Positions 22,699 through 33,543 of a stretch of DNA of 64,000 nt are shown in pieces; the stretch's first letter is position 1; each line of letters opens with the position of its first letter. Under the pieces are notes generated by a model that saw only the letters and a list, made by a program, of their open reading frames with translations, was not told the origin of the DNA and made no database searches. Origin of the DNA: Terana coerulea (Eukaryota; Basidiomycota; Agaricomycetes; Polyporales; Phanerochaetaceae); contig JAKOGH010001043.1 in NCBI GenBank assembly GCA_024811115.1, positions 186,001-250,000 on the forward strand. Reading direction: 5' to 3'. Position numbers and translations under genes: made by a program.

Positions 22699-23954
22699 AT
22701 GTCGCCCTCTGCGGCTGCAGCCGCCACAGCCCATTCCTTTAACAAGATCCTCAGCCTACCAAGGAGTTCGTCGAAATCCAGATCTACACAGGACATTGAG
22801 GAGGCCGTTAAGAAGCTGCGACGGCTGATTCTTGTGGATGGGATTCCCTCGTCTGTGGTATGTGATGCTCGAAGTATGACTTCATATCCGCCTGTACTTA
22901 CTCGATGGATGCAGGACCCGACACTCAGGCCACGGATATGGAAGATTCTTCTGCGCGTGCAGGACGTCTCTGCTGAAATGTTTCTGGAGTATGTCGGCCG
23001 GGGGCCATGTGAAGTGAGGGAGAAGATCCGCAACGACACTTTCCGGTGCGTCGCAGAAGTCCTGTGCATTCGCCCAAGGTTCACCTCTTGTTTCACACAC
23101 AGAACACTCGCCACCGACAAGGGATTCAAAGAGCGTGTGCGAGAGGACATGCTTGTCCGATTACTCGACGCATTCGTCTGGCGCAACCACGGTTCGTCTG
23201 AGGCTGTGACCCGTTGCCGAACCCGCTCTAAGCCCTCCTGCAGATCGACAAGAGGCTCACGAGCTGGCCTTCACATATGTTCAAGGCATGAACGTGCTCG
23301 CCGCGCCGTTCCTGTACACAATGCCATCCGAGCTTGAAGCGTTCTTCTGCTTTGCTAAATTCATCGAGGAGTCATGCCCCTTGTACGTGCAGCCGACCCT
23401 GGAGGGTGTACACCGTGGTCTGAAAGTGAGCGCAATTTAACCCTTTCAGTTTCTGTCATGCTGAATCCTGCTGTTCAGCTCCTTGACCGATGTCTCAAGA
23501 TAGTGGACCCTGAGCTATACGCATACTTACGCTCCAAGAATTTGTCTGCGGAAATATATGCGTTCCCCTGTAAGTGTCCTGGCCCTGTTGTAGAATCTCT
23601 CTAACTGCGGTGCTTAGCTGTCCTGACCCTGTGCGCATGTACACCTCCTCTCGACCAAGTTCTGCAGCTGTGGGATTTTCTACTGGCCTTTGGCGTCCAT
23701 CTGAACGTCCTCTGCGTGATCGCGCAGCTATTGCTGATGCGCGACGAAGTCATGAAATCTTCAAGGTTAGTAGTCCACGGCCTTGGAGTTTCCCCACTCA
23801 AAATCTTTGCAGTCCGATGCGCCTGCTGCGCACCTTCCCGCCATTGGAGGCCTTGCCAGTAGTTGGCATCGCCGTCACTCTCGTCCGAGATATCCCAACC
23901 GATCTCTACGACGAACTCGTCCGACACCCATATGCCGTCTCAGAACACCATTAA
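22699..23954 (+). CDS. BUB2: Mitotic checkpoint TBC-domain GAP
   Basis: This is a Rab-type GAP of the spindle-position checkpoint (Bub2; Cdc16 in fission yeast), which with Bfa1 holds the Tem1/Spg1 GTPase inactive until the spindle is positioned. It acts at the spindle pole. The start is MSPSAAAAATAHSFNKILSL at 22699. The TBC domain is complete. The arginine finger lies in KIRNDTFRT (IxxDxxR) and the glutamine finger in TYVQGMNVLAAPFLYTMP. Family segments are LLDRCLKIVDPELYAYLRSK, YAFPSVLTLCACTPPLDQVL, QLWDFLLAFGVHLNVLCVIA and SPMRLLRTFPPLEALPVVGI. About seven exons with short introns join in phase. The stop is at 23952-23954, and no frame break was seen. Confidence 0.93.
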
Positions 23955-24412
23955 CTTTATACCTCGTCTGCTCCTGCTCTTCCATGCTGTCACCTGCTGT
24001 CACCTCGCCTCCGTTATTTTGGCTTTGGATCTGGATCTTTGCCAAATCTCGCTATCATGTTCTATGCTGTCCGCGCAGCTTCACTTGTTGTCTGTATTCT
24101 CATCTATTGTATCTATATGTGCACGTTAGCCCTAATATGAATCACCCTGGACCATGTAACATGCTAGTAAAACCCGCGGTGGTTGCTGACATCGACGTGA
24201 AGTACACATGAACAACACGGGATACTGATCTCTCACTCTTGGACTAATGGCCGAACCAAACTAGGATACAACCCATGACATGAACCAAGCCGTCGCTGCA
24301 GGTATACTCTAACTTACACGGTGGAGCATTACAATGAACACGAAAGACACAGGAATTCTTGAAAGGAGAAAGAAGTCCTCTTCAACTCGGAAGCCGCCAA
24401 CAGCACGAACAC
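23955..24412. other. Intergenic, convergent 3' ends
   Basis: This 458-bp gap lies between the stops of BUB2 (+) and the acyl-CoA synthetase (-). I see no exon, tRNA or repeat; it presumably holds both 3' untranslated regions. Confidence 0.5.
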
Positions 24413-27341
24413 TCAGAGCTTCGCCGGGCTGGCACCAGGCTCGCCGAGGGCATACAGCGCGTCGAGCTCCGCCTTGTAGCGGTTATACACGTCCTTCCTG
24501 TGAAACAAGATGTGTGCTCAACGCCGCGCCATCGACAATGGAACCTCAGAGTACACTCACCGCTTCAGCTTCAAGGTAGGCGTCAAGCAGCCGTTATCGA
24601 CGGTCATGAGCTCGTTCGACACATGTATGCGCTTGATCTGTTCGAAGCTGTTCATGAAAACCCCGTCAGCTCGTGCTCGTGAGGCACGCGTCGGCGAACG
24701 GAAACGCACCCCTTCAGGCCCGCGACCTTCGCCTGCTTGTGCAGCGCCTGCAGCACCAGCTGGGCGACCTTCGGATCCGCGGCCGCGCGCTCGAGCGCGC
24801 CCTGGTCCTTCTCCGAGACGGGCGTGCCCCAGACCCGCGCCGCGAGCGCGGCGAGCTGCACGGGGTCCGGGACGACGACGCCGAGGAGGTACGACTGCAG
24901 CGAGTCGCCGTGCACGTAGAGCTGCGCGACGACGGGGCACGCGCTGTACAGGCTCTCGACGCGCTCGAGCGCGACGTACTCGCCCTGCGAGAGCTTCATG
25001 ATGTTCTGCGCGTGCGTGGGTCAGCACACGTGCAGCGTGTAGTCACGGGAAGAAAGCCGGCACTTGCCTTGACACGGTCGATGATCTTAATTCGGCCGTC
25101 CGCGTCGATCTCGCCGACGTCGCCGCTGCGTTGCCACCCGTCCTCGCTGACGGTGGCCTGCGTGTTCACGGGATCTACGGAACGCCGAGGGTCAGGATCA
25201 CAGTGACTTGCATGCGCAAGAGTGAGATTAACCTTTGTAGTATTCCCGGAAGCAATGGTCACCACGGACCCAGATCTCCCCGCGGGGATGGGGCTTGTCC
25301 TCGGACGTGTATCCCATAGACGGCACGTCGACGAGCTTGATTTCGGTATTCGCTTGCGGCGCTCCAACGGTACCTGCGCTGCCCTTGTCCGCTGCCCAGC
25401 ATTTGGTCGCCGTGCCGACGTTCTCGGTGCTGCCATACCCTGCCCAACTCACTCAGATGTGTTTGAAGACAGATATTGCGATCTTCAGCTCACCCTCGTA
25501 AACCTCCGCATTAGTAGCTACCTTCAGGAAGTCGACCGCCGCTGCACTCATCGGCGCAGAACCCGTCGAGATCAGTTTAACGTTACCACCAAGCACAGCT
25601 TGGATCTGCATCACGCTTGTTAAACCCGCGAACGAATGCAGTGTCACCGAACGCACCTTCTTGAACACGAGCCGATCCCACAAAGAGCGTGCGTGACGCT
25701 GCCGGTCGTGTGCAGCCGCTCCAACTTGGTCTCCAGTGCCCGCCGGAACAGCGCGCCCTTCACGCCAGGGGAGCGCGGCGGCGGCCATGCCTGCTTGCAC
25801 GATTCGGTTCAGCACCCGCGGGACCGCGGGGAAGAGGTTGGGCTTCAAGACTTGGAGATCCTCGAGCAATCGGAGGGGGTCTCCGGACCAGTAACCCACG
25901 CTGCCGCCGCGCGCCAGCACAACAAGTTCGGCGCAACGCTAATGAACCGTGAGTCTGACGTGCCAACCAAAGCGATCTTAGACCTACACCGTAGCAATGC
26001 GCCAATGGGAGGAAGGACAGAGACACCGGGAGATCCATAACGTTGTGACCATACATATGCCCGGCGACGGCATTGGCAATCATTCCGTGGGTCATTACAA
26101 CACCTGTGTAAGGTTACGATATAAACATTGCTGCAGATTGTAATTATACGGAGGTATTCACCTTTTGGATTACCAGTGGTACCCTGTGATGGTCATCATC
26201 GAATGTCAATGGCGAGCAGTATTTAGTGGTATTTTACACTTACGGACGTGTAGCATATAGTCGCAATCGAGTCGGAACTTGGGTACCAAGGGGCTTTGAG
26301 ATTGGCCTTCCCGATCTCCTCCACTGGATACTCGTGTAAGCTGCGCATACACCTGGATGGAAAGGACATTTACCTTCAGGAAGATCCAGGACCTGAATCC
26401 CCACCTGCTGTCCCCAGGCATTCAAGATTTTCTTGGACTCAACTGGGATGGGTTCCATGGCTACAACGACCTTCAAAGTTGGGATCTTCGCCGAAAGCTT
26501 GAGGATAGCGGGGATATGTTGCGGAGACAGGCAGAGCACGGGCATCTCGGTGTGATTGATGCTTCATACTGCGGTCAGTAATCCGAGTATGCACTTACAC
26601 ATTTCACTCTCACATGTATTCTGTATGCAGTATACTCGTTACTTGTTCTTTCACGTAAGACATCGTGCTTGAAACGTACCAACAGTATCCTTGCCCAGCG
26701 TGTCGTACAAAGGCACAGAGCAGAACTCATAAGCCTGCCCCGCCATGTCGACCAGCTGCCATGCTGCTCGCAGTCAACAAAGAACCCCCACTCCAGCACG
26801 AACGAGAACCAAACACACCTGGAGTATTGCCGCTGTATATCCCAAAGCACTTCAACGGTCCCTTCTGCAGCGCCCCCTGCGCAAACACCCTTTCCAGGCC
26901 GCTGCCGATCCACTGCCGGCGCCGCGCCGCGGTGTCCCAGTCGATCCACTCATAGTGCGCTGCGAAGGCCGGCGGGTCGGCCGCGAGCTGCGGGCGGCGG
27001 CCGAGCATGGGCGCGCTGCCGGGCACGCGCCGCCGCCCGGAGTCGAACAGCTCGGGCAGGCTGCGGAAGGCGTCCGGCGCGTCGAGCGTGATGAACGGGA
27101 ACGCGCCTGGGCCGCGAGCGTGAGCAGGGCGCGGCGGCGCGGGAGAGACGCGAGCGGTAGTACGTACTGTTGCGGTAGTGTCCTGCGCGCGCCGCGGCGA
27201 TGTTAGCGGTGCCGTGCCAGGGGGTATGGTGGGGGACGTACCGGTCTGGCCTGGCTTGCGCGTGCCGGGCACCTCGTAGGACTGCCTATGGTAATCTGCG
27301 TCCTTGGGGAACGGTATAGGCAGCGAGTCAGGGATGGGCAT
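24413..27341 (-). CDS. Long-chain acyl-CoA synthetase, peroxisomal (C-terminal AKL)
   Basis: This ATP- and CoA-dependent ligase activates long-chain fatty acids. The start is MPIPDSLPIPFPKDADYHRQ at 27341. Recognisable parts are HYEWIDWDTAARRRQWIG, WQLVDMAGQAYEF, the AMP-binding P-loop ICYTSGTTGNPKGVVMTHG, LSFLPLAHCYG, VKLISTGSAPMS, YGSTENVGTA and RSGDVGEIDADGRIKIIDRV, followed by KLSQGEYVALERVESLYSA. The protein ends EPGASPAKL; the AKL tripeptide is a type-1 peroxisomal targeting signal, so the enzyme probably feeds peroxisomal beta-oxidation. Two compensating frame changes at about 25768-25771 (GGGG run) and 25678-25690 replace some 30 conserved residues: the intact family sequence GALFRRALETKLERLHTTG is readable in the alternate frame. 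There are about ten exons. Confidence 0.92.
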
Positions 27342-27804
27342 GGCGGGCAGACGAGTATGTTGAGGCGAGCAGAATGTGGGTGCTGGGATTGGTGGTGGTC
27401 GTTGGGGACGAAGAGGGCCGCGCTGGCAAGCCGGCTTGTGTTGGCACTGTTAGATGCGGATGCGGCGGGCGTCATACCGAGTCTATCATAGACATTTCAC
27501 ATGAGAGTGATCACAAGGAGGGTGCATACCCGGACGGCGCTTAATCCGTGATGCCCTCAGATGGGAGCGCAGGGCAACGCAAAGCAATGTCGCATTCTGC
27601 TATGTCAAAATTATACATACAAGAGTTGGTACACGACGACCGAGAGTATATAGATCACTAAGCGCATTCGAACCAGTCATATCAGCAAGAAGAGGATTCG
27701 TGATGGTCATAAATTATCGTGTGCATAAATATGCAGGAGGCTTTGCTTCGCGGTACCAGGCAAGACCGCTCAGGGAGCGGAAATAATCATCTTGAAAGAA
27801 TTCT
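27342..27804. other. Intergenic
   Basis: This gap holds the promoter of the acyl-CoA synthetase and the 3' region of the penta-EF-hand gene. No further exon was recognised with confidence. Confidence 0.4.
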
Positions 27805-28892
27805 TTAAGCAAACAAAACGGTAAGAAGTTTTTTCCACCTTACCTCCATGAACTGCTCATAGTTGATCTGGATCCATCCGTCACGGTCCGTGTCCTTCCT
27901 AGAAAAAGCGTAAATCTTCAGACCAGTACGGACGAGAAAGGGAACCGCAGACGGACCTTTGGAAGGCTTCGGTCAGCTGCTTCACCACTACGCACGCCCT
28001 GACGAAGCGGTCAAATGAAATGCCGGGGGCGGACCCTGGCCAGTGAATGGCGCCGAAGCTGACGTCGCCGTCCGTGAGCACCCCTTCGCACAGAAACACG
28101 CACATCGCGGCGTTACGCACCGTACTTCATCTCGAGCAGCTTCAGCAGCTGCGGCGAGAGGGTGTAGCCGAACTGCCGCAAGGCGTCCGCGAGCTCGCTG
28201 CCGTCGATCGAGCCCGAGCGGTCGCGGTCGAAGTAGCGGAACGCGTTCTGCCAGTCGACGATGTACTTCCACAGCCCCTGGAATTCTGCGCATGCGCGCG
28301 CGCGAGGTGAGCACCCGCGGGCGGCCGTGCACGAGGCCTCAGGCTCACCGTTGAAGCCGATGCTCCCGCTGCGGTCGACGTCCTGCGGCGCGATCAGCAC
28401 GGAGGCCCGCAAGGAAAGGCAAATGCGACGTGGACACGCACAAACATATTCATCAGCATCTTCACCGTGTCCAGATCAAACCCTGCAGCCCGACATTCAG
28501 TTGAAAACGTGTATGGTATTTTGTGTAGGCTGAACTTACGGGACCAGTCGCCTGCAGCGCGGCAGTAACCTCAGTGCTTGCTCTCTGCCCGCTTCCCACA
28601 TATTGCACGGATGGCACGCACCGTTGATCAAGGCCGCCTGCAGCTCCGTCACGCTGATCTCCCCGGACCGGTCGGTGTCGACCTTGCAAAACCACTGCCA
28701 GAGCTGCTGTTGGTCGGGCTGCGGGACGGTCGACGACCTGCGCGAGCTCTGGTGCGAGCTCTGGTGCTGGACTTGCTGAGGCGGATATGCGCCGCCCGCG
28801 GGCGCGGGGGTGCCGTAATTTGGGGGTCGCGATTGTGAGTACCGGTGGGAATGGGCGTGAGCACTATTGCGGGACGATGGGCTGTGGAACAT
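27805..28892 (-). CDS. Penta-EF-hand calcium-binding protein
   Basis: This is a calcium sensor of the ALG-2/peflin/sorcin family, a cytosolic protein that binds membranes or partners on calcium loading. The start is the ATG at 28892, followed by a Ser/Pro/Gln-rich N-terminal extension typical of fungal members (PNYGTPAPAGGAYPPQQVQ). The EF loops read DTDRSGEISVTELQAALING, DVDRSGSIGFNEFQGLWKYI, DRDRSGSIDGSELADALRQF and DTDRDGWIQINYEQFM, with a degenerate fourth hand (GISFDRFVRACVVVKQLTEA). Exons are small; one carries just GDWSR. The extreme C-terminus is uncertain: without another intron the frame stops at 27805, while a further splice would extend it to about 27726. It lies between two genes for putative peroxisomal proteins. 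Confidence 0.88.
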
Positions 28893-29745
28893 GGTTATGG
28901 CTGGGTGCTGCTGAGATGCTCGTTCGATGTGCGTTATCGGGGGGAGGGGGGTGGTGGGAGAGCAATGGAGAGAGACAGGCGGGCGCTCGCCGTCTTACGC
29001 TTGCGGCGCCCTGGGCGGTGCAGGCAGAGTCATTTCCCTTCGCGGCCGACACAGGCGGCGCTGCGTACGCCTTCCTCCTCCTCACTACCCATAGCGGTGC
29101 GCAAGAGCCACACAGCGCACAGCGTCCGATCAAGGCCCCCGCGCAGTCAAAGACGTCGTGCAATCCGCGACAGGCCCAGACAGAACGATCAGGCGGAGGC
29201 TTTTGCAGGCAGCGCAGGGAGGCCCTGGCGGGCGGATGATGCTTCGCACGTCGCGCAGAGAGAGGTCGATGTGTGCCGCACCCGTGACTGATCCACGTTT
29301 GCTGGAGAAGGCGGGGGCGCGGGGGCAATTGGTCGTCGTCGCGGCGGAAGGCGAGGCACAAGGAGTGGGTTGAGAATGCATGAGAACACTGCGCGCGATG
29401 CCGCAGGCGATATACGAGAAGGCTTCTGCGCGGTCTAGTCCCTGCAAACCACCACTGCAACAGAGAGCCAAAGCCCACGCGCAAGCTCGCCGCGAGGCCC
29501 TGAAAGCTAAGCTCTCCGTGTTCCCAGTTGTGGGCGCCTCGGCGCTTGTGATCTCCAGCGCGGCGTGTGAAGAGTGCTCCTAGATGCCATCACTCGGCAA
29601 TCTAGAACGCCGCCTCCGAGTTTCCCGGTCTTCCATCGCTGCAGCACAGGCGCCCACAGCACTGGCATTCGCCTGCGACCAGCACCGTCGAACGTGTCGC
29701 GGCAGACCACCGCCTGAGGCCTCAGGCTCGACCCGCACTTACGAT
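28893..29745. other. Intergenic, divergent promoters
   Basis: This 853-bp region separates the penta-EF-hand gene (-) and the HAD phosphatase (+). A 67-residue ATG frame at 29380-29583 (+) and an antisense frame are open, but neither looks like a known protein or has supporting splice structure. I treat them as chance frames in GC-rich DNA. Confidence 0.4.
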
Positions 29746-31091
29746 ATGGCTTCTCCGCACCTCAGAGCCGTGATCTTTGACGTACGCCGTACGTGCACGC
29801 CCTCGCAACACAAACTAACCCAGAAACACGATTTCACTGCAGATCGGCGGCGTCGTCTGCCGCAGCCCGCTGCTCGCCATCGCAGAGTACGAACGCGAGC
29901 ACGGCCTGCCGCACAATTATATCAACTGCTCCATGTGCGTGTCTCCGCGAACTGCCGTCCTCCGTCGGGCACACTGAAACGTGGCGAACACGCCCTGCGC
30001 AGCACACGGCGGGGCTCCCGCGGCGCGTGGCAGCGCTTCGAGCGCGGCGAGCTCCCGCTGCTCGCGTTCTACGCGCAGTTCGGGCAAGACTTGTCGGACG
30101 CGGCGAGTAACCGGGTGTGGTACCGCGAGTACTGCGCACGCAGGGGCCTCGGTACGCTTCCGCGCGCGCACCCAAACTCAAGCACGCCTGAGCTCATGTA
30201 TTCCCCTGCTTCTCCAGAATGCCCGCCGCTTCCCGAGAGCCTGGACATTGACGGCAGAGAGGCGAGTCGCCTTCTGTGCAGCGCATCGCGCCCCACCCGT
30301 CGCTGACGCACTCCGGCCAGCTCTTCGGGCGGATGATGCAGGCAAGCGCGGCCCTCGACGCCCGCGTCGTCGAGGCCATCCGGCGCATCCGAGGTGCCCC
30401 CTCCCCTCATCTGCCTGTCGTGCGCACGCTGACACGCACTCCGCTCGCACAGCGGCCGGCAAGTGGCGCGTCGTCGCGCTGACGAACAACTGGGGCGCGA
30501 GCGCGCGCATGACGCTGAACGGCGGGCAGCCCCCGCCCGCGCAGTACGCCGGGCTGAGCCTGGCGGGCGAGCTCGCGTTCCTGGGCTGGCAGGACGGCGC
30601 GGTGCCTGCGCCCCTGCGGGCCCTGTTCGACGACTTTGTGGACTCGAGCGAGGCGGGCATGCGGTGCGCGGCGCCCCTGGGCGTGATACAGTAGCAGTCT
30701 GTCTGCGCGCTGACGGGACGGGTGTGACAGCAAGCCAGAGCCCGCGTTCTATCTGCTCGCCTGCAGCCGGAGCAACGTCAGCCCCCGCGAGGCGGTGTTC
30801 CTGGACGACCTGGGACTGTGAGTGTGTTGCGCATGTGTCGCGCGGGCGGCGAACGAACGCTGAGGGCGATTGCGCGGACAGCAACCTGAAGGCGGCGGCC
30901 GCCCTGGGGATGGAGACCATCCGTGAGTGCTCCATCATGGCAGAACCCATGACATACAGAGACCGCAACCCCCTGCTGCAGATGTTCCCCTGGATGGCGC
31001 ACACGCTGCCCTGAGGCAGCTGGAGCACAAGCTGGGCATCGACCTGACGAGTGGGTTCGCACAGGCGGGGCCCACGCCGGCCAAACTCTAA
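29746..31091 (+). CDS. HAD-superfamily phosphatase, ACAD10/epoxide-hydrolase type, C-terminal AKL
   Basis: This is a haloacid-dehalogenase-fold hydrolase like the N-terminal phosphatase domain of soluble epoxide hydrolase and ACAD10. The start is MASPHLRAVIFD at 29746; an intron falls between the nucleophile D and IGGVVCRSPLLAIAEYER. Motif II is VVALTNNWG, motif III is the lysine of KPEPAFYLLACSRSN, and motif IV is AVFLDDLGLNLKAAAALGM. Other family segments are GAWQRFERGELPLLAFYAQF and DGRELFGRMMQ, read across introns. The final exon, joined as ETIHVPLDGAHAALRQLEHK, ends AGPTPAKL, giving a second peroxisomal PTS1 signal in this neighbourhood. The substrate is unknown. There are about eight exons, and the coding sequence is very GC-rich. 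Confidence 0.85.
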
Positions 31092-31255
31092 TCTGGCGCA
31101 GGGAGGAGGTGCGAAGCTTACGCGCGACGCGTCTGTGTGTTGTCGAAGGTCGAAGGCACACATCACCCAGGCACGGTCGAGCAAGAGGCTCCGGGAGGGA
31201 CAGGCCCCGGCCTATAGTGGTATTATTGTATCATACAGACGTAGGATCGACAGCT

Positions 31256-31656
31256 CTAGAACGGCTTGTCCGACGCAGGGATCTTGTCTTCGAAGTAGCT
31301 ACCCAACTATGACGCGAATTTCATCACTTGAGCAGGCGTGCCCGGCGCACAGGGACGGGCGACTCACCACGGGGACCTGCACCAAGAACGTCCGCTTGAT
31401 CTTTGGCGTGACGGAGAGGACCTAAACCCACCACGGCGTCCGGTGAGCAAGTATGTCGCAAGCCATCCGAGGCACACGCACGTAGAGAGCCATGACCCCT
31501 GCGCCTGCGCCCCAGAGAGCGAGGCTGGGTGTCCATCTGCGGGCCAACTATCGGGAGAACGTGAGCACAGCCTCTTGAGCATCGAGCATGCAGCGGCATT
31601 CGCACCTCCTGGGTGGCCTGCGCGGGGGACTTTGGGTGGTAGACGACGCGGGACAT
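31256..31656 (-). CDS. QCR10: Cytochrome b-c1 complex subunit 10
   Basis: This is a small single-pass subunit of mitochondrial respiratory complex III. Four exons on the minus strand (31606-31656, 31482-31547, 31368-31421, 31256-31306) join in phase 0 through GT...AG introns of 58-60 bp to give 73 residues. The protein starts MSRVVYHPKSPAQATQE and continues LARRWTPSLALWGAGAGVMA. The hydrophobic segment around residues 26-42 is the membrane span. KIKRTFLVQVPVLGSYF and the end EDKIPASDKPF match the C-terminus of fungal Qcr10 (a dKPF-type ending). No exon exceeds 66 bp, so the gene is easily missed by ORF scanning. It is convergent with the HAD gene and divergent from NOP16. Confidence 0.88.
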
Positions 31657-31973
31657 GCTGCTGAGACGGGTGGTGGATGGTTGACCGGAGACGTTCGGGC
31701 GGTGGAGGCAGCTGGCAGCAGGCGACGGAGGGTAGCGGAGTTTGGATAACGTGGGCGGGCGCCTGCGAGAGCGCAGAATTGCTCGATCACACTGCCCGGA
31801 TTGGGCACGCCCCAGGATCTCTGCAGACGGCCACCACTGGGTCACAGCGCATCACCTTCGCCCGCTTGGAACGTTCGGTAAGTGGCCCGGTGTCTCACGC
31901 ATCGCGGGGAAGGCTCTGAACGCAAGCGCAGCTGCCCACACCGAAAAACTTTTCCGCCGTATTTGCCTGCGCG
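31657..31973. promoter_or_regulatory. Divergent promoter region, QCR10/NOP16
   Basis: These 317 bp separate the two start codons. No exon or clear TATA box was seen. Confidence 0.4.
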
Positions 31974-32981
31974 ATGGGCAACCCGCGGCAGCGACGCAAG
32001 GCGCGCTCAGGCTCGCACAGGGCCGTCCGCCACTCGAACAACGCGAAGAAGAACCTGAGGAAGCAACCCCGTAGGTGCCGTCTCGCCCCCCCCCCCTCGT
32101 GCATTGCCGCCGGCGCCGCGCCCGCTCACACATACGTCTTCACTTTCATGCTGCCGCTGCTTCCCTGCCAGCCATCCGCGGACCGAGCGTGCTCCAGGAC
32201 GCGTGGGACAAGACCAAGACGGTGCGGCAAAAGTGAGTTTGATTCCCTGGGGCCGACGCCGCGCGGAGGGCTGACCGGGCGGTGACATGCTGCAGCTACG
32301 AAGCCCTCGGGCTCGTCGCCTCCCTGCACCCCACGGCGTCCGGCGGGGTCGAGCGGCCGCTAGGGGCGCAGGCAGCAATGGACGTCGTCGTCCCGGACGC
32401 TTCTAGCGCGGCGCCCGCCGCCGCGGGCCCGTCGCGCCTCAAAAAGGGGCTGGGGCGAATCATCCGCGACGCGGAGGGCCACGTCGTCGCCGTCGAGCTG
32501 CCCGAGGACGACGACGAGCCCGCGACGACCACCACAAACACCGCGGGCGTGGACGAGGCCCCTGATCCGTCGCTGCAGCACGGGGCCGCGGAGTGGGTCG
32601 CGGTGGGCGGGGGGGCGCGGGCGGGGGAGCGACACGTGGTGGATCGTGAGTGCCGCTATCGACGTCAATCAGGCTTTCCATCCTGACGACTGGCACGCCC
32701 CTGCGGGCGATCGCGACGCGTTTAGGTTTGGAAGCGGCGGCGGCGGGGGACCACCACGAGCGCCGCGGCACAGCTCCCACGGCGAGCTCGGGCTCCTGCG
32801 CACGCTGGTCGCGGCGCACGGCGCGGACGTGGAGGCGATGGCGCGGGACCGCCGGTTGAATGCAGCGCAGCGGACGGCGGGCGAGCTCTCGCGCGATCGG
32901 CAGGGCGGGCGGGGTCGCGCAGCTGCGGTAGGCCAGGGTGTGTACCGTACGTACATGGGGACAATGACCACTTGGGAGTGA
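31974..32981 (+). CDS. NOP16: Ribosome biogenesis protein NOP16
   Basis: This is a nucleolar protein of the pre-60S particle. The start is MGNPRQRRKARSGSHRAVRH at 31974, a family hallmark, continuing SNNAKKNLRKQP, AIRGPSVLQDAWDKTKTVRQ and NYEALGLVASLHPTASGGVE across two introns. The C-terminal domain reads SHGELGLLRTLVAAHGADVE and AMARDRRLNAAQRTAGELSR. After ELSR the frame continues with unrelated residues to a TGA at 32981. The family end (AIGRAGG-like, then a stop at about 32931) is readable two bases away, at a CG-dinucleotide run at 32889-32895, so a two-base loss there is likely. At least four exons. Confidence 0.9.
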
Positions 32982-33543
32982 GATGTGATGCGTGTTTACT
33001 GGGAAATGGACTGTGGGCTGCCCAGAAGGTGTCTCCGCTAACGGGGTGTTGCCTGTTAGGGCGGCGTGGGCAGTTGCCGGGCGCTCTGTTGGGCTTTGTT
33101 CTGTGGGCGGAGCGGGTGGTCGCTGGCTTCGGTCTCCGTGTCCTCGGTGCCTGTTTCACGTCGCTGACTCTGCCCTGGCGCGGTCCAAAATTTTTCACCC
33201 AGAGCCAAAGGCCGCTCAGGCGCCCGCTATCAGCGGATGCAAATCCCTGATCAGTCCCGCCGGCCTGGTCGAATCGAATCGAAGAACGCGAGCTGTCCAA
33301 ATGCACGCCAGTGAGTAAAAAGCCTAATGAATCTCACGCGCTCATCAACGCGCAGAGGCGGGGCTGACGGCAAACGGCCTATCACCCAGGACGCGTCCAA
33401 CGAGCTCCTCGTCATAAGTCGAGACTGGCAGGGAACACGTCCCCCTTAAAGAACCCATCACAGGCCTGCTACTTAACCACCTCCCCTCCGCTACTCCCGT
33501 ATCCTGCTCCGTGCCCCGCCCCCGCCCCCCTGCCCCTGCCCCC
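32982..33543. other. Intergenic
   Basis: This gap holds the 3' region of NOP16 and the promoter of the next transcription factor gene. Open frames exist because of high GC content, but none resembles a protein I know. Confidence 0.4.

Noticed and set aside
30069..31184. 371-codon minus-strand frame
   Set aside because: It is antisense to the HAD phosphatase exons and crosses its introns; composition is typical of a GC-driven shadow.
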